Of a stretch of 64,000 nucleotides of DNA, positions 9,318 through 16,418 are shown piece after piece. A program made the position numbers and the translations under genes. Source of the stretch: Marinovum algicola. GTDB taxonomy: Bacteria; Pseudomonadota; Alphaproteobacteria; Rhodobacterales; Rhodobacteraceae. How positions within the stretch are numbered: the first letter of the stretch is position 1; every line of letters begins with the position of its first letter. Location of the stretch: contig NZ_FNYY01000001.1 in assembly GCF_900109145.1 (NCBI RefSeq), positions 124,001 through 188,000 of the forward strand. The letters run 5' to 3'. Under the pieces are notes generated by a model. The model ran no database searches. It saw only the letters and a program-made list of their open reading frames with translations, and was not told the DNA's origin.

Positions 9318-9553
9318 TGTTTCCGGTTCTGATCGGCACCGTGGTGATTGCAGGGATCGTGGGCTATGTTTCTGAAAAGTCGGGGTTTACCCACAACGGC
9401 TATCTTCAGAGCATCATCATCTGCGTCGGTGGCGCCTTTCTGTTCTATTTCGTCCGTATCATGTTCGGCCTGGGCTTTGCCTCGCCCGGGCTCAACGCCA
9501 TCGCTTCGTCGATCGGCGCGCTGATCATCGTGCCGACGCATTGGCGCCGCTAG
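9317..9553 (+). CDS. Small integral membrane protein (GlsB/YeaQ-like)
   Basis: 78 residues with three hydrophobic segments (about 3-19, 30-49 and 58-74) and glycine pairs (IICVGGAF, SIGALIIV), the general pattern of the GlsB/YeaQ/YmgE (transglycosylase-associated) family. The ATG overlaps the fmt TGA. Function is unknown in this setting; it appears to be the last gene of the def-fmt transcript. Confidence 0.6.
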   Translation: MFPVLIGTVVIAGIVGYVSEKSGFTHNGYLQSIIICVGGAFLFYFVRIMFGLGFASPGLNAIASSIGALIIVPTHWRR

Positions 9554-9597
9554 AATCTTACCGGGCGTTCAGGGAAAATTAACTTATTATTCATACA

Positions 9598-9613
9598 CTT
9601 ATCCGCGGATAAG
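9598..9613. other. 16-bp perfect palindrome in a convergent gap
   Basis: CTTATCCGCGGATAAG lies in the 71-bp gap between the small membrane gene (+) and tauR (-), in a stretch noticeably richer in A and T than its surroundings. It could act as a bidirectional transcript end; no T-run adjoins it. Confidence 0.4.
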
Positions 9614-9624
9614 CTTGGGGCGGA

Positions 9625-11091
9625 TCAGCTCAGCGCCGTGACCGCCTTTGCCACCAGTGCGATGCCTTCGGCAATCCGCGCCACCGGGATCGAGGAATAG
9701 CCCAGCCGGTAAAAATTGCGTGGCACCGAGGGGCCGGCAAAGAAATTGTGCCCCGGCTCGATCAGCACCGATTGTTCCTGCAAACGCTCGAACAGGCGGA
9801 TGGTGTCCATCCGCTCGGGCGCGCGCAGCCAGAAGGACGAGCCGCCGACCCCCGGCAGCCCGGCCACCTCCAGCCTCTGGGCGGTGATCGCCGCCTCCAT
9901 CGCCTCGCGCCGCTGGTGCAGGGCGCGGGCCTGGCGCCGCATCAACGCGTCGTAATGGCCCAGCGCCAGGAAATGCGCGGTGGTGCGCTGCACATGGCCC
10001 GGCGGATGGCGCAACACGCTGGCGCGCAGGCTGCGGACCTCGCGGATAAAGGTCTCGTCGCCCACCAGATAGCCCAGCCGCAGGCCGGGAAAGAGCGATT
10101 TCGAAAACGAGCCGACGTAGATCACCCGGCCGTCGCGGTCGAGCGATTTCAGCGCCGGTTGCGGGGCCGTCGGATAGGCCATCTCGAATTCGTAGTCGTC
10201 CTCGACGATCAGCGCATCAAGCGCCCGGGCCCTTTCGAGCAGCGCCCGCCGCCGGGCCATCGGCATGGTGGCCGAGGTCGGCGCCTGATGGCTGGGGGTG
10301 ACAAAGATCACGTCGGTCTCTTCGGGCAGCGCCGCGGGCGGCAGCCCGTCGGCATCGACCTCGACCGGCGCCAGTCGGCAGCGTGCCTGAAGCAACATGT
10401 CGCGCAGCGCCGGATAGCCGGGGTTTTCCATCGCCGCCACCCGGTCGCGGGTCAGCAGCACCTGGGTCGCCAGCCAGAGCGCGTTCTGCGCGCCCAGGGT
10501 GACGAGGATCTCCTGCGGCCGGGCCTGGATGCCGCGCCGGGGCAGGGTGTGGCGGGCGATGAAGGCGATCAGTTCGGGATCGTCCTGATCGTAGTAATCC
10601 GAGGTCAGCGCATGGAAATCCGCCCCGCCAAGCGCGCGCAGGGCGCAGAGCCGCCAGTTGGCGTGATCGAACAGCCCCGGATCGGCCTGCCCGTAGACAA
10701 AGGGATATTTGTAGTGGTTCCAGTCGAGCGGCTTGGTCACCTCGGAGGTCTGGGCAAAGCGCTGGCCCAGCGCACGCGCCCAATCGACCCGGTCGGCGCT
10801 GGGCGCGGGACCGGCAAAGGCGGGCGGCGGCGTGGGGGCGTTTTCCGAGACGAAATAGCCCGACCGGCCGCGCGCCGCGAGGTAGTCATTGGCGACCAGC
10901 TCGGTATAGGCCAGCGTCACGGTGATCCGGCTGACCCCAAGGTGCTGGGCCAGCTTGCGGGTCGAGGGCAGCTTTTCGCCGTGTCTGATCCGGCCCGACA
11001 GGATGCCCTGGGCGATCATCTGCTGGATGCGCACCTGAAGCGTGCCCTGGGCATGCGGATCGAGAAAGAAGGCTTCGACTGGGACGGCCAT
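9625..11091 (-). CDS. tauR: Taurine catabolism regulator, MocR/PdxR family
   Basis: 488-residue MocR-type activator: an N-terminal GntR winged helix (KLPSTRKLAQHLGVSRITVT, about residues 40-60) joined to a fold-type-I aminotransferase domain. In that domain the PLP lysine lies in GSFSKSLFPGLRLGYL, with the cofactor region EDDYEFEMAY upstream. In Rhodobacter capsulatus and relatives the MocR protein TauR activates tau genes. Identity as TauR rests on its position directly downstream of tpa and across from tauABC. I chose the ATG at 11091 (MAVPVEAFFLDP); the frame stays open to 11277, but those extra residues come from an intergenic repeat. Confidence 0.88.
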   Translation of the reverse strand: MAVPVEAFFLDPHAQGTLQVRIQQMIAQGILSGRIRHGEKLPSTRKLAQHLGVSRITVTLAYTELVANDYLAARGRSGYFVSENAPTPPPAFAGPAPSADRVDWARALGQRFAQTSEVTKPLDWNHYKYPFVYGQADPGLFDHANWRLCALRALGGADFHALTSDYYDQDDPELIAFIARHTLPRRGIQARPQEILVTLGAQNALWLATQVLLTRDRVAAMENPGYPALRDMLLQARCRLAPVEVDADGLPPAALPEETDVIFVTPSHQAPTSATMPMARRRALLERARALDALIVEDDYEFEMAYPTAPQPALKSLDRDGRVIYVGSFSKSLFPGLRLGYLVGDETFIREVRSLRASVLRHPPGHVQRTTAHFLALGHYDALMRRQARALHQRREAMEAAITAQRLEVAGLPGVGGSSFWLRAPERMDTIRLFERLQEQSVLIEPGHNFFAGPSVPRNFYRLGYSSIPVARIAEGIALVAKAVTALS

Positions 11092-11104
11092 GTCCCAGGG
11101 TAGA

Positions 11105-11136
11105 CTGGCTTTATGGTGGGTGCAATCTGGACTGAT
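11105..11136 (+). promoter_or_regulatory. Candidate TauR-binding direct repeats upstream of tauR
   Basis: Two similar decamers, CTGGCTTTAT (11105-11114) and CTGGACTGAT (11127-11136), lie 22 bp apart in the same orientation, 14-45 bp upstream of the tauR start codon. From memory the R. capsulatus TauR site is built on CTGGACYTAA; the second decamer agrees at eight positions and the first at seven. Two repeats separated by about two helical turns suits a dimeric MocR regulator and suggests autoregulation. This is an inference from resemblance. Confidence 0.4.
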
Positions 11137-11165
11137 GACGACCTGCGACCTTGGGGTTTGACAAG

Positions 11166-11217
11166 GCGGGCTTTGCCCGCAGTTTTTTGGGAGGGGGGCT
11201 TTGCCCGCAGTTTTTTT
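11166..11217 (+). terminator. Plus-strand terminator-like hairpins in the tauR-tpa gap
   Basis: The first is a perfect GCGGGC-TTT-GCCCGC hairpin (11166-11180) followed by AG and six T. The second copy (core 11196-11206) has a weaker 4-bp stem with seven T. They read on the plus strand, although both neighbouring genes are on the minus strand. They could stop antisense transcription arising from the tauR promoter. Confidence 0.6.
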
Positions 11218-11222
11218 GAGGA

Positions 11223-11287
11223 GGGGGGCTTTGCCCCCCGGGCCTGCGGCCTCCCCCCAGGAATATTTACGGGCCAAGAGAAGCCAG
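11223..11287 (+). repeat. Intergenic palindromic repeat, copy A
   Basis: A member of a four-copy family in this window. It is made of a GGGGGC-TTT-GCCCCC hairpin, a GGCC-TGC-GGCC hairpin, a C-tract with CAGGAATATTT, and a GGCCAAGAG tail. Copies B (16341), C (48231) and D (63341) share this modular order. Confidence 0.75.
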
Positions 11288-11358
11288 GACGGGGATCGTG
11301 CCGAACCGTCCCGGCCGGGGAGCAGGAGACCGGAGAGGGACTTCCCCGGGGCGCCGGA

Positions 11359-12753
11359 TCAGCCGGCGAAGACGCGGGTCAGGGCCTGGTCGACGGCGCT
11401 GACGATCTCGTCGATGTTGTCCTTGCTGGCGATCAGCGCGGGGCTGAAACACAGGGTGTTGTTGTAGCCCGGCACCGACCGGTTGGTGGCGCCGATGATC
11501 ACGCCCTGACGGCCGCAATCGGCCACCACGGCCCCGACCTGCGCCTCCGGTACCGGTTGCCGGCTGTCGCGGTCGGCGACCAGTTCGGCGCCGAGGAACA
11601 GCCCCTTGCCGCGGACCTGGCCGATCACCGGGTGACGGTCGGCAAGCTCACTCAGCGCCTCGAACATATGCGTGCCCATGGCGGTGGTATTGGCCAGCAG
11701 GCCTTCCTCTTCGATGATCGCCATGTTTTCCAGCGCCGCCGCCGGCCCGGCGGTGCAGCCGCCAAAGGTCGAGATATCGCGGAAATAGTCGAGCGGATCG
11801 GCGGCGTTCGACTTGAAGGGGGAAAAGACATCCTCGGTGGTGACAAGGCAGGCGATGGCGGCATAGCCCGAGGCCACGCCCTTGGCCATGGTGACCATGT
11901 CGGGCTGGATGCCGTAGTGCTGATAGCCGAACCATTCGCCGGTCCGGCCCAGGCCGCAGACCACCTCGTCGATGTGCAGCAGGATGTCGTATTTGCGGCA
12001 GATTTCCTGAACCTTCTGCCAGTAGCCCTCGGGCGGGGTGATGACGCCGCCACCGGCGGTCACCGGCTCGAGGCAGAGGCCGCCGACGGTGTCGGGGCCT
12101 TCGCGCAGGATCACCTGTTCGATCTGGTCGGCGGCCCATTCGCCATAGTTCTCGACCGGCGCGCCGTCCTGTTCGTGGCGGCGGTATTCGAGACAATGCG
12201 GCACCCGGACAAAGCCGGGGGTATAAGGCCCGTATTGCGCGCCACGCTCGTCCTGGCCACCGGCCGACAGGCAGGAGATCGTGGTGCCGTGATAATCGCG
12301 GTCGCGATAGAGGATCTTGTGCTTCTTGCCGCCGTGGCGCTTGTGGGCGATCTGGCGGATCATCTTGAAGGCCTTTTCATTGGCCTCGGAGCCGGAGTTG
12401 CAGTAATAGACCCGGCTCATGCCCGGCATCTTGTCAAGCAGCGCCTCGGCGAAGTGCGAGCCCGGCACGGACCCGGCGGAGCCGGCGAAATAGTTCAGCT
12501 TGACCAGCTGGTCGCGCACCGCATTGGCAATGCGCTCGCGGCCGTAGCCGACGTTGACCGTCCAGACGCCGCCCGAAACCGCGTCGAGCAGGCGGGTGCC
12601 GTGCTGATCCCAGACGTGGATGCCCTTGCCCTCGATGATGATCCGCGGATCGGAGGTCTCGAAGGGTTTGTGCTGGGTCAGATGATGCCAGATGTGGGCC
12701 TTGTCGGCCTCGACAACACGGCTGATATCATTTGCGCTCAGAGTGCCATCCAT
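11359..12753 (-). CDS. tpa: Taurine:pyruvate aminotransferase
   Basis: PLP class-III aminotransferase that moves the amino group of taurine to pyruvate, giving sulfoacetaldehyde and alanine. 464 residues. Family features are visible: LDAVSGGVWTVNVGYG, YYCNSGSEANEKAFKM, DYHGTTISCLSAGG, the cofactor Asp in LLHIDEVVCGLGRTG, and the PLP lysine in MVTMAKGVASGYA. The ATG at 12753 has an AAGGTGA ribosome site directly upstream; the TTG at 12780 is unlikely. Divergent tauABC supplies the substrate. The next enzyme, sulfoacetaldehyde acetyltransferase (xsc), is not in this window. Confidence 0.93.
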   Translation of the reverse strand: MDGTLSANDISRVVEADKAHIWHHLTQHKPFETSDPRIIIEGKGIHVWDQHGTRLLDAVSGGVWTVNVGYGRERIANAVRDQLVKLNYFAGSAGSVPGSHFAEALLDKMPGMSRVYYCNSGSEANEKAFKMIRQIAHKRHGGKKHKILYRDRDYHGTTISCLSAGGQDERGAQYGPYTPGFVRVPHCLEYRRHEQDGAPVENYGEWAADQIEQVILREGPDTVGGLCLEPVTAGGGVITPPEGYWQKVQEICRKYDILLHIDEVVCGLGRTGEWFGYQHYGIQPDMVTMAKGVASGYAAIACLVTTEDVFSPFKSNAADPLDYFRDISTFGGCTAGPAAALENMAIIEEEGLLANTTAMGTHMFEALSELADRHPVIGQVRGKGLFLGAELVADRDSRQPVPEAQVGAVVADCGRQGVIIGATNRSVPGYNNTLCFSPALIASKDNIDEIVSAVDQALTRVFAG

Positions 12754-13128
12754 GGCGTCACCTTTTGTTTTCGAGGTCAAGAAACAACGGCCGACGGGCC
12801 CGGTGAAGCCGGGCCGTCGTCCCTGTCAAGGAAGCCGCGAAAGACGGCGAATGATAGGGCCACATCCGGCCAGTCCTTGAGTCCAGTTGAAAGTTCGCCA
12901 ACGGCTGAATTCAGAGCCATTCCGGCAAGGCGCTGAATTCGCGCCAGAAATTTTTCAAACCGGTTTTCGCAAGCCCTTTGGCACCTTTCGGCGCGCAAAG
13001 TTTTTCGTTGATCGCTGACAGGATTTCCGCTCGGATTGTGCCCACGTCCGGGCCACCCGCGACGTGGCCGGGCCAACCGGCAGATCACATGCCCGCAAAA
13101 GGGCAGGACCAACACGGGAGCTGAAGAC
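12754..13128. promoter_or_regulatory. Divergent tpa/tauA control region
   Basis: 375 bp without a gene. The minus strand at 12886-12877 reads CTGGACTCAA, one base off the TauR-type decamer CTGGACYTAA as I remember it. Two GCTGAATTC elements (GAATTC at 12907 and 12935), each within a small imperfect palindrome, lie 28 bp apart. I cannot assign -35/-10 boxes with confidence. This region must hold the promoters for both tpa and tauABC. Confidence 0.5.
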
Positions 13129-14139
13129 ATGACAATCACACGACGGGTTATGGGGACAGTCGCCGCCGCGGCGCTGATGGCCTCGGCGCAGGCCGGTTTT
13201 GCCGGCAGCCACAGCGAGGGCATCACGGTCGGCTATTTCCTCGAATGGCCGATGCCGTTCCAATACGCCAAGCAGGAAGGCATGTATGACGAGGCGCTGG
13301 GCATGCCGGTCAACTGGGTGAGCTTCGACACCGGCACCGCGATGTCGGCGGCGATGGCCTCGGGCGATGTGCAGATGTCGGTCAGCCAGGGCGTGCCGCC
13401 CTTCGTGGTGGCAACCTCGGCCGGGCAGGATCTTCAGATCCTCGACGTGGCGGTGAGCTATTCCGAGAACGACAACTGCGTGGTGCGCGAAGACCTTGAA
13501 ATCGACAAGATGAGCGCGGCGGAACTCGAGGGCAAGAAGGTCGCAGTGCCGCTGGGCACCGCGGCGCATTACGGTTTCCTCAAGCAGATGAGCCATTTCG
13601 GCGTCGACGTCGGCTCGCTCGATGTGGTCGACATGGCGCCGCCGGATGGCGCCGCGGCAATCGCCCAGGGCTCGGTCGACATGGCGTGCGGCTGGGGCGG
13701 ATCGCTGCGCCGCATGCTCGAGCACGGAAATTCCCTGCTCACCGGGGCGGAAAAGGAAGAGCTCGGCATCCTGGTCTTCGACGTGACCTCGGGCCCGGCC
13801 TCCTGGGTGGCCGAGAACTCCGACACCGTGGCGGCCTTTCTTCAGGTGACGGCCGAGGCCAATGCGATGTGGGCCGACGAGGCCAACCGCGACAAGATGC
13901 TGCCGGTGATCGCCAAGGATGCCGGTATGGACGAGGAGGCGACGATGTCGACGATCTCGACCTTCATCTTCCCGCCGGTCGACGAACAGCTCGGCGAGAA
14001 ATGGTTGGGCGGCGGCGCGCAGGAGTTCATGAAAGGCGTGGCGGATGTCTTTGTCGAGGCCGGCTCGATCGACAGCGCGCTCGACAGTTATGAAGATGCG
14101 GTGAACACCGGACCGCTGCAATCCGCCAGCGGCATGTAA
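13129..14139 (+). CDS. tauA: Taurine ABC transporter substrate-binding protein
   Basis: 336 residues including a cleavable signal peptide (about 1-25, MTITRR then a hydrophobic run ending GFAG), so it is periplasmic. It belongs to the NMT1/SsuA-TauA-like family: VGYFLEWPMPFQYAKQEG near the start and MACGWGGSLRRML in the second lobe. TauA binds taurine and delivers it to TauBC. The ATG at 13129 has GGGAGCTGA upstream. It is the first gene of tauABC, separated from tauB by 110 bp holding a strong hairpin. Confidence 0.92.
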   Translation: MTITRRVMGTVAAAALMASAQAGFAGSHSEGITVGYFLEWPMPFQYAKQEGMYDEALGMPVNWVSFDTGTAMSAAMASGDVQMSVSQGVPPFVVATSAGQDLQILDVAVSYSENDNCVVREDLEIDKMSAAELEGKKVAVPLGTAAHYGFLKQMSHFGVDVGSLDVVDMAPPDGAAAIAQGSVDMACGWGGSLRRMLEHGNSLLTGAEKEELGILVFDVTSGPASWVAENSDTVAAFLQVTAEANAMWADEANRDKMLPVIAKDAGMDEEATMSTISTFIFPPVDEQLGEKWLGGGAQEFMKGVADVFVEAGSIDSALDSYEDAVNTGPLQSASGM

Positions 14140-14158
14140 GCCTGACGGCAACGAGACC

Positions 14159-14222
14159 GGGCCGCTCCGCGTGCCCCTGCGGCTTGCTTCGAAAGAGGCC
14201 CGCAGGGCGCCGGGAGCGGCCC
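14159..14222 (+). other. Large hairpin between tauA and tauB
   Basis: The outer stem is a perfect 10 bp (14159-14168 with 14213-14222). Inside is a second imperfect stem between 14169-14183 and about 14198-14210. No T-run follows. Such hairpins after binding-protein genes typically protect the upstream message, giving more binding protein than ATPase. Confidence 0.65.
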
Positions 14223-14249
14223 CACCAATAAGGGGCAGTAGGGCCGGCC

Positions 14250-15056
14250 ATGTCGGGACTGATGATCGAAAAACTGTCGATGCGCTTCGACCTGCCGAAC
14301 GGCAGTCACGTGCAGGCGCTCAAGGACGTGTCGCTGGACCTGGCCGAAGGCGAGCTGATGTCGGTGCTGGGGCCTTCGGGCTGTGGCAAGACGACGTTGC
14401 TCAACATCGTCGCGGGCTTTCTGGCGCCGACCTCGGGCGAGATACAACTCAACGGCCATGACGTCACCGGCCCCGATGCCGAACGGGGCATGGTGTTCCA
14501 GCAGGGCGCGCTCTTCGAATGGATGTCGGTGCGCGAAAACGTGAGCTTCGGGCCGCGGATGAAAGGCCAGGGCGAAAAGGAATACGGCGCCGAGGTTGAT
14601 CACCTGCTGGATATCGTCGGGCTTCAGGATTTCAAGGAAAAGGCGATCTACGAGCTGTCGGGCGGCATGCAGCAGCGGGTGGCGCTGGCGCGCTGCCTGG
14701 CCAATGACCCGGATGTCATCCTGATGGACGAGCCGCTGGGGGCGCTGGATGCGCTGACCCGCGAAAAGATGCAATCGCTGGTGCTCAAGCTCTGGAAGGA
14801 GACCGGCAAGACCATCATCCTGATCACCCATTCGGTCGAAGAGGCGCTGTTGCTGGGCGAGCGCCTGCTTGTCATGGCGCCGCGCCCGGGCCGTATCCAC
14901 CGCGAATACCGGTTGCCTTTCGCCGATCTCGGCGTCGGCCAGGATCTGCGCGAGGTGAAGAAACACCCTGAATTCGCCGAAAGACGCGAGGAGATCCTTG
15001 GCATGATCTGGGACATGGAAGAGGAAATCATGGGCCGGTCGGAGGACGAGAAATGA
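14250..15056 (+). CDS. tauB: Taurine ABC transporter ATP-binding protein
   Basis: 268-residue cytoplasmic ATPase of the nitrate/sulfonate/taurine importer class. Walker A GPSGCGKTT is at 41-49; the Q-loop is in MVFQQGALFEWMSV; the signature is LSGGMQQRVALARC; Walker B is VILMDEPLGALD; the switch histidine is in ILITHSVEEAL. The stop overlaps the tauC start by 4 bp (ATGA), so the two are translationally coupled. Confidence 0.95.
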   Translation: MSGLMIEKLSMRFDLPNGSHVQALKDVSLDLAEGELMSVLGPSGCGKTTLLNIVAGFLAPTSGEIQLNGHDVTGPDAERGMVFQQGALFEWMSVRENVSFGPRMKGQGEKEYGAEVDHLLDIVGLQDFKEKAIYELSGGMQQRVALARCLANDPDVILMDEPLGALDALTREKMQSLVLKLWKETGKTIILITHSVEEALLLGERLLVMAPRPGRIHREYRLPFADLGVGQDLREVKKHPEFAERREEILGMIWDMEEEIMGRSEDEK

Positions 15057-16318
15057 TCATCTTCCTGATCTATATCGCGATTTTCGTGGGCTCCTTCTTT
15101 CTGGTGCGGCTGATCGTCGATCAGACCGCCAAGGGCTACAGCGCCCGCAAGACGGTGACCTTCGGCGACGAAAGCGCCGTGACCTCGAACCGGACCGCCA
15201 GCGTGGTCTCGATCCTGACGATCTTTCTGCTCTGGGGCGCCTTCACCGGCTCGTCGCTGCTGCCCCGGTTCCTGCATGCGCCGGGGCCGTTCGAAGGCGT
15301 GGCGACGATGACCTATACCGCCGAGGCCGACGACGGCAGCCGCGACGAGGCCACGATCACCGTGCTGGTGCATCCGGTGGGCGAAGACGCCGAGGTGCCC
15401 GAGGTCGATCCGGGCGACGGCTGGGCCAAGAACGACGCCTATACCATCGGCGCCTGGCGGTCCGGGCTGATGCGGGTCGACCGAAACGATGAAAAGGGCC
15501 GTGACCAAGGCCATCAGGTGGTGGCGGTCAATGGCGAGCCCATCGTGCCCGGCGGCGAGGTGCTGACCGAGTTCGGCCGGGTCGGCATGTCGCAGAAAGG
15601 CACGCTGAATTTCGAACCTGCCAAGGGCTGGCAGATGGAGCCGATCTGGCTGCCGCCGCCCGAGGCGGTGGTGCAGCGCCTGGGCGAAATCGCCAGCGAC
15701 GGCTACCGCGACAGCACGCTCTGGGAACATCTGGGCTATTCGCTGTTCCGCGTGGTGGTGGGCTTTGTCGCCGGCGCGCTGGTCGGCATCCCGCTGGGCT
15801 ATGCCATGGGGCTTTCGGCCTGGTTCCGCGGCTGGTTCGACCCGATCGTCGAATTCATGCGGCCGGTGCCGCCGCTGGCGCTGATCCCGCTGGTGATCAT
15901 CTGGGCCGGCATCGGCGAGACCGGCAAGATCATCCTGCTGTTCCTCGCCGCGCTCTGGATCATGGCCATCGCGGCGCGGTCGGGGGTCTCTGGCGTGAAC
16001 ATCACCAAGGTGCATGCCGCCTATTCTCTGGGCGCTTCGAAATGGCAGATCATGCGACATGTGATCGTGCCCAACTCGCTGCCCGAGATCTTCACCGGCG
16101 CGCGGGTGGCGATGGGGGTCTGCTGGGGGACGGTAGTCGCCGCCGAGCTGGTCGCCGCCGAACAGGGCGCCGGCATGATGATCATGGTGGCCTCGAAGTT
16201 CCAGCTCACCGACATCGTGCTGATGGGGATCATCCTGATCGGGGTGATCGGCTTCGGCATCGACATGCTGATGCGCAAGGCCGAGCGGGTGCTGGTGCCC
16301 TGGAAGGGGCGGTCGTGA
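15053..16318 (+). CDS. tauC: Taurine ABC transporter permease with extended N-terminal half
   Basis: 421 residues against about 275 for E. coli TauC. Residues 3-20 and 50-70 are membrane helices. Residues about 76-195 form an acidic, polar, strand-rich segment without membrane helices, which should face the periplasm. The standard permease domain starts at the LPPPEAV motif (200-206) and has five more hydrophobic segments and the ATPase-coupling loop (AYSLGASKWQIMRHV, about 323-337). The reading frame is uninterrupted, so this is an insertion in a functional gene, not a frameshift. What the inserted domain does is unknown to me; contact with TauA is possible. Confidence 0.9.
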   Translation: MIIFLIYIAIFVGSFFLVRLIVDQTAKGYSARKTVTFGDESAVTSNRTASVVSILTIFLLWGAFTGSSLLPRFLHAPGPFEGVATMTYTAEADDGSRDEATITVLVHPVGEDAEVPEVDPGDGWAKNDAYTIGAWRSGLMRVDRNDEKGRDQGHQVVAVNGEPIVPGGEVLTEFGRVGMSQKGTLNFEPAKGWQMEPIWLPPPEAVVQRLGEIASDGYRDSTLWEHLGYSLFRVVVGFVAGALVGIPLGYAMGLSAWFRGWFDPIVEFMRPVPPLALIPLVIIWAGIGETGKIILLFLAALWIMAIAARSGVSGVNITKVHAAYSLGASKWQIMRHVIVPNSLPEIFTGARVAMGVCWGTVVAAELVAAEQGAGMMIMVASKFQLTDIVLMGIILIGVIGFGIDMLMRKAERVLVPWKGRS

Positions 16319-16340
16319 CCGCCTGATCCCGGGGCCGCCG

Positions 16341-16396
16341 GCCCCCTGCTTCTTCTGGCCGGAAATATCCCGGGGGGTCTGGGGGGCTGGCCCCCC
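16341..16396 (-). repeat. Intergenic palindromic repeat, copy B
   Basis: An inverted copy of the family, lying between convergent tauC and leuA. It carries the GGATATTTCCGGCCAGAAGAA tail module (read on the minus strand) and the GGGGGGCtggCCCCCC hairpin, but lacks the GGCC-TGC-GGCC middle module. It may serve as a shared transcript end for the two genes. Confidence 0.7.
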
Positions 16397-16418
16397 AGGT
16401 CGGGCCGGGCGCCCGGCC

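Noticed and set aside
16341-16396. Palindromic intergenic DNA taken at first for a tRNA or small RNA gene
   Set aside because: No T-loop or acceptor pairing; it matches the repeat family found at three other places.
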